Part shown: piece by piece, positions 48,845 through 57,771 of the stretch
Position numbering within the stretch: position 1 is the first letter of the stretch
How the letters are laid out: each line of letters opens with the position of its first letter
Origin: Sistotremastrum niveocremeum HHB9708
Taxonomy: Eukaryota; Basidiomycota; Agaricomycetes; Sistotremastrales; Sistotremastraceae
DNA: 64,000 bases
Reading direction: 5' to 3'
Assembly (NCBI GenBank): GCA_001630475.1
Contig: KV419432.1
Coordinates: 186,001 to 250,000 of the forward strand
Notes under the pieces: generated by a model
Seen by the model: the letters and a program-made list of their open reading frames with translations, nothing else
What the model was told of the DNA's origin: nothing
Database searches by the model: none
Program-made: the position numbers and the translations under genes

Positions 48845-50211
48845 TGCGTAAGTTAATACATGTCAAAATTTCGTCTACGACGGCGAACTGACGAGATTCT
48901 GTTACTCACTGACAGGTCTCATCATCCGTGACGACCCTGCTGTATGCCACGTCTCAGAGATGTTGGATGACTTGATGGAAAAGCTGACATACAATGACAG
49001 TCAGTAGGAACTTACATCGGAGACTACATCGCGAAGAGGTAAGTCCAGGGTACTCGTCGATCTCAGATTTTCTGAACCCATTGTGTTTCAGAATAAACGA
49101 CTTCAAACCGACCCCTGAAAGACCCTTCGTGCTTGGCCTGCCCACTGGATCGTCACCGATCCCAACCTACAAGCATCTCATCGGCCTTCACAAGGCTGGC
49201 AAAATCTCTTTCGAGAATGTCGTCACGTTCAATATGGATGAATACGTTGGCTTGCCTCAGGACCATTCGGAGAGCTATCACACTTTCATGTAAGTGACAT
49301 TGTCCACATCTCAATATTACTGGGCTGACGGAGTGTAGGTTCCGAGAATTCTTCTCGCATAGTACGTATGCTGCACTTCAGCTGACGACGGCGGGGCTGA
49401 GCGCGTGATATCTTTTCAGTCGATATTCCACCCAAAAATGTTCACATCCTGAACGGAAACGCCGTTGATCTGATTGGAGAGTGCAAAGCGTATGAGCAGG
49501 CCATCAAAGACGCTGGAGGGATTGAGCTTTTCTTGGGCGGTATAGGAGAGGACGGTCACATCGCGTTCAACGAGCCTGGTACGTCCACCATCATCCCATG
49601 ACACCCACGTGTGTATTCATGTCACCTTCAGGCTCGTCTTTGACCTCCCGAACTCGTATAAAGACTCTGGCATACGACACGATCCAAGCAAATGCTCGCT
49701 TCTTTGGCAACGACATCTCCAAGGTCCCTCGCATGGCTTTGACGGTCGGTGTGCAGACCGTCATGGACTCAAGAGAGGTTGTAGTTGTTGTCACTGGTTT
49801 AAGGAAGGCGCTGGCCCTGAGCAAAGCCATTGGTGCGTCGCTCGATCCTTTTACGTCATCGATTTCTCATCCTGTTTTGTCAATGTAGAGGAGGGTGTCA
49901 ATCATCTCGTGAGTATACGGCCGCCTCTCTTGATTGAACAACTTAATGAGGACGATTTCTAGTGGACTTTGTCTGCCCTTCAATTGCACCCTTGGGCGCT
50001 TATCGTTGCGGACGAAGATGCTACAAACGGTCAATCGTTTCGATCGAATCATGACATGATCTTTCTTCTGACGAGTAATTCTGTTGAAATAGAACTTCAC
50101 GTCAAGACCGTCAAGTATTTCAAGTCTATTGAACGAGTCCAGGAAGAGGTCGAACGCAATCACGAAGAAGTCAGGAGAAACAGCGAAGGTCGCCAGGGTA
50201 ATACCTGGTGA
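48845..50211 (+). CDS. NAG1: Glucosamine-6-phosphate deaminase (isomerase)
   Basis: Converts glucosamine-6-phosphate to fructose-6-phosphate and ammonia in cytosolic amino-sugar breakdown. Ten exons: 48845-48848, 48916-48941, 49001-49038, 49092-49289, 49339-49361, 49420-49578, 49632-49832, 49889-49908, 49963-50029 and 50093-50211, giving 284 residues with consistent phases; the first exon codes only ATG plus one base. Family signatures: MRLIIRDDP start, [16 protein letters not shown] (phosphate-binding loop), [12 protein letters not shown] with the catalytic Asp, [26 protein letters not shown] with the general-base Asp and His, then [21 protein letters not shown] and [16 protein letters not shown]. 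Length matches eukaryotic members (about 266-289). The gene stands alone; no chitin or GlcNAc gene neighbours are seen in the window. Confidence 0.93.
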
Positions 50212-50489
50212 TCGTTCGAAGGACGTATACGATTGTGTCCATTTTTTTGTTCAGTCTCCTTCTGGGTTTGGGGACGTCAGGGTAAAGGAGTTCACTCAGC
50301 GACCGGCTGCGTACGGAACCTAGTCTCATAAGTTCGGCACTGTCACGTATAATTAACGCCCAACTACAATCGATGTTGGTTACAAAAAATCACAGAATGA
50401 AGGTTGACATCTAATACTTCAGTTTGTCATCGGTGGGGTTGTCCATCTCACTTGACATAAGGTTCTTCTAACTTGGCATGCCGCGGCCG

Positions 50490-51060
50490 TCAATGTAAGC
50501 CCGCCTCGGCCTCCTCTTTGGTAACCGGAAGACGGGTTGTGGAAATGATATATTTGGAGTGCAAAGGCATATCGTACGGTTCCCGACCTGTATTTTTAGC
50601 AGCGTATTTGCAAGTTTGCACAGCCTAAGAAAACTAAATCAGGAGGACAGAAACCTCACAGTTGACAAAACACACCCACCAAATACAATAGAAGAAAGTG
50701 AACCAACTCATTATACATACAGACCCATCGGTCTGGACATGCTATGAACTCTCTCAATGTCTCACAATGGCTTGGGAATCCATGCAGCAGCTTTTTTCCA
50801 GCTCTCTCCAATGCTTTTTCTGGATCCGGTGATTGTTGCCACTCATAGCGCACGGGATGATCAGGGTGCCTACGGATAAATTATATCAGAGATAAAAAGC
50901 AAATAGTGGGGAGTTGTACGACTTACATTGTGAAAACCTTGTCGATGAGCTCCTGCACAGCAATTTGAACAATCAATTGTTTATAGAATTGCTGTTGCAA
51001 ATCAGGGTTTTTGAGATGACGGAGTCTTCTATCGAGCCTTGCCCGGTCTGTCAAAACCAT
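50490..51060 (-). CDS. Unrecognised small protein, paralogue 1
   Basis: Three exons: 50927-51060, 50680-50869 and 50490-50624, giving 152 residues. I do not recognise the family. The model is supported by its paralogue at 61186-61769: the first two exons have exactly the same lengths (134 and 190 nt) and all phases agree. Shared features are RARLDRRLRHLKNP near the start, FYKQLIVQIAVQELI, HPVRYE, a FIACPDRW segment, and RLPVTKEEA close to the C-terminus (RLPTTEEEV in the other copy). It is rich in basic and helical residues, with no signal peptide and only a short hydrophobic stretch (VHFLLLYL) at the end of exon 2. It lies head to head with DUF6535 copy 10, 1.16 kb apart. A donor of GTGGGT is needed for intron 2, the weakest part of the model. 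Confidence 0.65.
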
Positions 51061-52221
51061 ACATATAGTATTTTGGAGAGAAATTACTAGGAAAAGGCTA
51101 TGAGTACAATATTGAGGAATCTGATCAGAGTTCCTGAGTCACAGAAGAGAGTCGAGTCAATTCGGCTGCGAGGGTATGATTAAACTCTCGAAACGAACTT
51201 CGACTTGATATTTTACAGTACATAGACCGATTGGACCCATGTCTTCATGCGAGAGAGCATGGACCTCTGAAAGTTGGCTGCATTCCGATTCATTAGCTCA
51301 CGTATAAATCAATATTATTCAGCTCGGGCCTTAGCTGGCTTACCTTCAGGTTGACTCAATCTCGGGTTCCCTTACCGAGTTAAAATGGAACCTCAGCGCA
51401 TTATTGGGTTCAATTAAAATTTATACACGTTCGCCAGGGATTTGAGATATCTGAAGCTGTCCTTGAATAGAATGAGAAGAACATTAGCACTGGTTTCTTC
51501 TTCATTGTCTTGAACGCTGTCAGACGACTCGGCGACGAGTGACGATATGAAATATGCTTAGACGCTTCATGAGAGGAATGTTGAGACTATAGTATTGTCT
51601 TCTTTTGACTGAGTGATGACCATTGAATTGGACGTCAATTGTAGAAATCGTACCAAACCAAGCCCAAGTTCGAGTCGAACACGACCTGCAGGATTTCGGC
51701 ATCTTCGGCACAACCTATGAACCTCATCCCGAGATCCGATTCCGGTCATCCTTGACCGACGTCGAGGAGTTTATGAAGACGAGCGCACCTACCGTCTCTC
51801 GTCTTCGCAATGCAATGCACGTACCATTCGACTCAGGATGACTATGATGCCTTGCAAACGCGCCTCCTCTCTTGATATATGAGCTAAAGATCATAGTGGG
51901 GGCTTTGGACCGCGACGAAGACAGATACAATAAACATCATGCACTGCGATTTACCAACTGCCACTGTCAGGAGCGCTCTAATCGACTACACATATGTGCT
52001 CTTTATCTTCAAAAATCTGTTTCCGCACTAGTCCATTCTGACAGTATGTGCATCGATTTTCCATCTCCGTTTTCTCATTGGCTGACGACCTGTGCCACCC
52101 TGTCAGGACAGGCGCTGAAGCGTCCACTTGAAAGCAGCACTGAACTCAAGACTCACACGGCCGGTGGCACCACTCTCCTGATCCTCCATCCTCAACAAAC
52201 CTTCCACTACCTATCGACACC
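51061..52221. other. Divergent promoter region, small gene 1 and copy 10
   Basis: Contains a triple CCG (CGG on minus) element at 51729-51744 and an ATTGG box at 52077-52081 for copy 10. The sequence from about 51100 to 51750 is related to 61800-62330 upstream of the second small gene, so this region was duplicated together with the small gene. Confidence 0.55.
51729..51744 (-). promoter_or_regulatory. Triple CGG direct repeat upstream of copy 10
   Basis: Seen as CCG at 51729-51731, 51736-51738 and 51742-51744 on plus, i.e. CGG-N3-CGG-N4-CGG on minus, 478 bases upstream of the plus-strand start. Relative to its gene the orientation is the same as in the minus-strand copies. Confidence 0.55.
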
Positions 52222-55200
52222 ATGTCGTGGCGATCCCGTCGTTCACGCTCCCCCCGCTTCAAACGTCGCCCATCCCTCGCAACGGAGAGCGCAGACCGTC
52301 ATGCTGACACCGTCTCATCGTCTCCGTCGAAATTTGATCAGTTGATCGAGCTGATCAAGACGCAGAACGGTCTAATCAGTGATCAGTCAAAGGCTTCGAA
52401 TGCGCAGAAAGAAGAGATAAAGGCAGAGCTCCGGGCTCAGCTGCATACCATGGACAAGCATACTTCCATGTTATCGGCTCTCGGAAAAGACGCTACCAGA
52501 GGTCTGCCTCAAGTCATTTGTTCGACCTGCCCTTCCTAACTATTGCGCAGACGATCGACCGCTCGATGGCAAAGAGTGGAACAACGATCAAGCATGGGGT
52601 GCCCTTGACAAAGAATCTCTCGCTAAGATCAAGGTGATGGTGGATGAATGGAGAGATCTCATGCAGATCTCTTTGGTCTTTGTGAGTTGCCTTTTCTCTC
52701 TCCGTCACATGCTATATCCCATGAAACCCAGATCGCTCTGTTCCTTACCGTTGTCACGGCTTTCATCTCACCGATCATCCAATTGTTCACAACGCCATCC
52801 AACACCGCTTCGTCCTCAACCGACTCGATGAAGCCGTTGCCTTCCGTTCCATTGCAATTGGTGGCACTGTTCTATTATATGGCGCTCATCACCAGTGTGA
52901 GTGAACATGCATAATTGCATAAGTAACCTGAGAACAAATGCTAACTGTTAACGTTACAGATATTAAACTCGGTTCTCTGCGTTCTGGGCATCCAATGGGG
53001 TGTCCGACTCATCGCAACGCCGCTGGGCAGGACGAACCTCGAGCGAGCGCTAGCCCGTGAAAGGCGTATGCTTAGCGCAAAGGGCAAGATGCGCTCCTTA
53101 ATGGGCGTGTTGATTTGGACGCTACTGCTCTCTATTGGTTTCTTCGTTCTCGGCTTCCTCATCCAACTGTGGGACTTGGCATTTTCTTTTGCCAGCTCTG
53201 CCCCTATTCTAGTCATCGGAGGAGTCTTCGCAACAGGCCTTACACTTGTCATCCTCGGCATCATCATGGTCACCACACTGCATGCGGCCCTGAACGATAA
53301 CTCCCCATTTGAGAGTCCTTTGAGCAATGCGATGAAGCCACTGCTACAATGGATTCATCAACGTGTTCGGCGGCAAGGGCACGACAAATCAGAAACCGAT
53401 ACAGAGAAGAATGAGAACAGCGGAAGCAATGGCACTGAAGACGCAGAGGATGTGACAACCCTGATCCAATGGAAGAAGGATGACAGGGCAGATATCATAG
53501 CGCTCAAGACGTACGCAAAACTGGTCCTCAACACTCATGAACTTGAAGTTTTGGAGCGTGCTGTGCCTTCGTTCGAATATGCACAGTGGTATCTCGCAGG
53601 GGATTCACTTCTCCCGGTGTTCCACGCAGTCCGTGAACGATTCCTGGCCACCGATGCATCGTTTCGCGTGAAGGAGACAGTACACTCACAGCTGCTCTAC
53701 CTGACGGAATGGGGCGGTTGGAAAGACCGCCGAGGTTTCTGGAGATACGATCTGAAGGCGAACGATTTTACGCGATGGTGCCAAGCTCAATGTTCTGAGT
53801 TGATCAATTCATCAGGCGGTTATCAACGCGCGTTTGTTCCTCCGTTTACCTTCTTCACTTCCTTAGAAGAAGACAATATGGATCTTCGGAACCATGCATT
53901 CGGTCCAACCGAAGCATGTGTAGCCAACATTCTCTGCACCTTTGATGCAGATAGAGAATTGGGAGACCGAGGAGATTTATTCGAATCTGCTATCGAGGTC
54001 TGCAAGAATTTGCTCTCAGCTGGAAGGACAGATGACGTCAACACGATTCTCTCTCGAGTCGATCGAACTTCTGTCCTCCGATCGATCATCCGCAATCCTG
54101 ACATGTGGTGGTGGGATCAAGTTCACGAACTTGTCGCGTTCATTACAAAAGGAAAAGAGATTGAGATTCTGGCTGAAATGTCGCCCTTCTTCTCCAACCT
54201 CCCTGATATGAGCGCAGTCTCTCATCCAGCTATTCCTGTGTTTGCGTGTGAATTCCTGGAACACATTGGTTCTCGACCTGATTTTACTACCCCACCCTCT
54301 CTCGATCTCTCGCCTGTCCTCACTCTTATCGATCAGAACACTCTGTTCGAGCGATACAGTGAGACGCTGATTTACTACCTGTGTCGAGGTGGCCTCGACA
54401 ATCTTTCCGACTTGCATCCAGCTTCGAAGCTTTGGGAGTATTGCCGTGACATGCACAGCGATCATGGAACGTCGGAGGAGGTTGTGGCTTTCTATCAAGA
54501 TTATACTTGCTGCTTCATTCGTGGGTGACGCGTTATCCGGAGGAACTCTCGCTGATCATTTGCACAGCTCTTCCTGCACTGTCGAATGAGGAATGTCAGG
54601 ACCTAGCTCATAATATATGTGCTCTGATGACCAGGCCCGACAACACCCTATGTCCTGTCAAGGACTTCAAGCGTCCAATATCGGAGTTGCTGGCTCTCGA
54701 CGATGAGCAGAGAAATACTGCCGTTGAGCAGATTTTGTCAGACTTACCACGCGCTGATTTCATTGCTTTCCTAATCAAGAAAACACGCCTGCCTTGGGCT
54801 CGTATGCAAGATCTAGTACTTCCTATCGCCCAGGGTCACGAAATGGAGATATTGACCATTATGTCAGATCCCGATCGATTCAGTTTCCGGAGTCACCATG
54901 CGGTCATCGCCTTTCTTGACTTCCTTAGTTGTCTTCGGCTTTCTCTTCCACCTGACTTCACCGTGCCACCTCCATTCAGCCTATCAGAGGTGCTCTACTA
55001 CGTGGTCCGTCATAAATGTGAACGGCAGAACTGGCGCCAGCACTCAGACGCAATCATCTTTTACGTTGAGAATGGTGCTTCGTGCGAGATTGACGACATC
55101 GCGCACTTCTGCCACCTTTGTACTGCGGGAACTCATTCAATGAAGAAATGGGATGATGATGAACGGACTAGTGCTCATACGCGAGAGCGAGCCGCATTTC

Positions 55201-55531
55201 ATCTCAGGACGCTGAAGGCTCGTGCTGCCCAAGACCCTGGTATGTCACTTTAGACTATCCCTGGCTCTTCTTCACTCATCGGAATCAAGATTTAGCTGAA
55301 CGACTCAGACCTTTCTTCCCTGAAGGCTATGGTGTGCCGCCTCTCGATGTCACAGACGAGATCCGGCCGTCTCGTGAGAAGACGTCTTGGACATTTGCAT
55401 TCCTAAAGTGGCGAGATGCCTTGAGAAAATCACCCAGGCGTACGATGTTGTTAGACGATGAGCAAGACATCGAACTCGGAACAACTGGAGGAATTGATAC
55501 AAGCGAAGAATCCGTGGAGGATGGATCTTAG
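52222..55531 (+). CDS. DUF6535-type membrane protein, copy 10 (subfamily I)
   Basis: Intact model, 1,014 residues, six exons: 52222-52501, 52551-52681, 52732-52896, 52960-54520, 54568-55239 and 55296-55531. The best reference copy of subfamily I. RS-rich N-terminus (MSWRSRRSRSPRFKRR), coiled coil to about residue 93, cytosolic linker with DEWRDLMQISLVF, membrane helices near 138-158, 176-200, 238-262 and 273-299. The soluble part has signatures PSFEYAQW and FRVKETV, then two related units near 559-687 and 771-895 (FITKGKEIEILAEMS versus IAQGHEMEILTIMS; DFTTPPSLDLSPVL versus DFTVPPPFSLSEVL). The tail carries DIELGTTGGI. Exon 4 uses a GTGGGT donor. Transcribed opposite to copies 1-9. Confidence 0.87.
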
Positions 55532-55799
55532 CGTTTGAGTGGCAGTCTTTTGCGTCTCTCATTGCGGATGCTATCGCTTTTGCCTCCTTTCACCGGTCCT
55601 ATTGGGAACATGTCCGTGATCGTGAACAACTATGATAATATTATACGATCACACCTCGCTGCGTTTGATCATCCATGGGCAATCATAGATATATATGCAC
55701 ACATCTGCAGCTTAGGCCAGAACGACGCCGATTGGGATAGATTGATGGGATGAATAACGTTGCAGCTCCATATTTCCGTAATTGTAAATTTCGAACCTG
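55532..55799. other. Short spacer after copy 10
   Basis: 3' flank of copy 10 up to the target duplication of the Mutator-like element. Nothing else recognised. Confidence 0.5.
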
Positions 55800-55810
55800 C
55801 GGAGTTTTGC
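55800..55810. repeat. Target site duplication, left
   Basis: CGGAGTTTTGC, repeated directly at 57287-57297 on the far side of the element with TIR ends between them. Eleven bases is within the range known for Mutator-like elements (9-11). Confidence 0.7.
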
Positions 55811-57286
55811 GCGCGACGGTTTTAGCCCCAATCTTAGGTAGTTGTGCCCCACAGTCCATTAAATGTGCCCCTTCAAATCAAAATTTGGCCCTCATTTGGC
55901 CTTATATCGCCCCATAGCGACTCTTTTTGGCCCACACTTTTTGGCATTTTGCCCTCCTGCGAGACCAATTGTGCCCCAAAGCAGCTACCAAGTGCCCCCG
56001 CGCGACCCATTTCGCCCCCTTAGTCATTTTTTGTGCCCATCCTGACTTTCAACTGCCCCATTCTTGAGGATTTTGCCCCATTCTCGACCTGAATTCTGCC
56101 CCATGTCAAATATTACATACCGCGTTTCTGGACGGCTTGTCGCTATTATTCTCAATGATGAACCCGCACCTTAAAATGCTCAATAAACTTGACTTTTATA
56201 CTAGTACCTCTTATGCTAACTTACAAATGCCTCTTTTTTCAGTCCTCATCGCCGCCGCCTTGACCATCCGCAAGCTCCTCAACCACCGACATGTCTTCCT
56301 CAAATCCTCCTGCCGAAGTCAACAGCAGTCACCTCAAGACTGCTTGTATCTGACTATCAATCATTGTGGTCCTTCATAACGGCTTCGTTGGACAATTTAT
56401 CCGCCACCCGTCTCACTCATTTTGGCCCCCTTCTCGCCCTCATTTGCGCCCTCGAGATGACTTGAGCCGGTAGTGTTGCCTCCTGACTGTGCAGTTTCGC
56501 CTCACCCGGATCTCCAACGCATCTATAATTATGCGTCCGCATCTCCTGCCTTCAAGCTGTTGTTACAGAGGTTCACTGAGAGTCGTGGATCAGATTCGAG
56601 GCCGTCGCGTGGGCAAAGTTCAGTGTAATTATGGGCCATATAATCGCGAATGAAGTGGGGCGTATCTCGGTGGATCAAAGGGAGGGGGAGAGGGGGCCGA
56701 CAACAGAATGGTTGGGTACATCTATCGCTGCCACGAATCGGTCTTGCACGCAGAGACAGCAAAAAGAAAGGCGAAGGACGAATTTGCAGGGGCAGATGCA
56801 TTGGTGACAAAAAAAGACCCTGCTGGAGGATCAGGATTTAGGAATGGACAATTCTAGGGCAGTAAACAAGAGTACTAGACTACTAGTTGCGCAGACTGAG
56901 TTCAAAATCTGACACTGGACTCAGAGGGCTAGGACAGGCTGCAAGTGATGAGCAAAAGACCGCTGAGATATGACCACGCGTTTCGGACAGAGCAGAGTGC
57001 ATGAAAAAAGGGCTGGGGAGGCTTTAGTTGCTTCGTAGGCCGATTGCAGGATGAGGGGGGCAGATTGGCCTTGCTGTGGGGCAATATCCCAAGACGCGTG
57101 GGCCGAGTTTAGGCAACCCTGGGGCGAAACTTTCAACGCTGTGGGGCAAAATCAGTCTAACTCGGGGTCGAAACAGACCTCTGAGGGGGCGATAAAGAGC
57201 CTATTTTGGGGCATATTTCTATTGGAAGGGGCAGAATTCACGGACTATGGGGCACAACCACCTAAGATTGGGGCTGAAACCATTTT
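55811..57286. mobile_element. Non-autonomous Mutator-like element (MITE/foldback) with GCCCC-array inverted ends
   Basis: About 1.48 kb with long terminal inverted repeats. The left end reads GGTTTTAGCCCCAATCTTAG at 55818 and onward; the right end, on minus, reads GGTTTCAGCCCCAATCTTAG, and likeness continues through GGTRGTTGTGCCCC and CAGTCC/TAGTCC. Further in, base identity fades but both arms keep the core GCCCC, or variants such as GGCCC and GACCC, every 15-35 bases as far as about 56105 on the left and 57050 on the right. The middle has no transposase-like frame. Long TIRs plus an 11-bp target duplication suggest a Mutator-like origin; this is inference without a matching transposase. Confidence 0.7.
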
Positions 57287-57297
57287 CGGAGTTTTGC
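57287..57297. repeat. Target site duplication, right
   Basis: CGGAGTTTTGC, identical to 55800-55810. Confidence 0.7.
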
Positions 57298-57771
57298 AGC
57301 CATCTCAATAGCGCCCTCACCACCACCACCACCACAGCACCTCCTCGCAATATAGAAACATCCCTGGAATGTTTCCAGGCCGCTGATTCGAGCACACCAC
57401 GCGTTGTGTTTGCGGCTTATCCCATTTCAACCCTCTAAATTGGCAGTGAACTGTGAACACGACTTGGCTGCAAGCCTGGCAAGAATTCTTCAGCCCTGGA
57501 CCTGAGACGCAGTGTCCCATAGAAGGTCAATGGTACCAGAGTTGTTTCACCATGAGGCTGACGGCGTCTTTTTGCTGCCAGGCAGGTGGTTCGAGAATGC
57601 AGTTTCATTGGTTCGAGATAACCTCTTTCACACCGAAAGACGCTCTTGGAACGTGGCACGACCTTGTCATATAAACGAAAAGCGCTGCGAAACTCATGTC
57701 GACCCCCTTTTACCTACTCTCATTCGTCGCCGCTCTGCCACACCAACTTCACTCTCCTCGCTTTGTCCGCG
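57298..57771. other. Remaining promoter of copy 11
   Basis: Only about 474 bases separate the Mutator-like insertion from the copy 11 start. An ATTGG box is present at 57607-57611; the triple CGG element found upstream of its sister genes is not. A CAC microsatellite lies at 57318-57335. Confidence 0.55.
57318..57335 (+). repeat. CAC microsatellite
   Basis: Six perfect CAC units a few bases beyond the Mutator-like element. Confidence 0.9.

Noticed and set aside
56650-57311. Coding capacity within the Mutator-like element
   Set aside because: Short frames only; the arginine/glycine-rich ones come from G-rich repeat sequence.
28349-57620. tRNA genes suggested by GGTTCGA-like B boxes
   Set aside because: Sites near 28349, 57590 and 57608 lack an A box and a cloverleaf.
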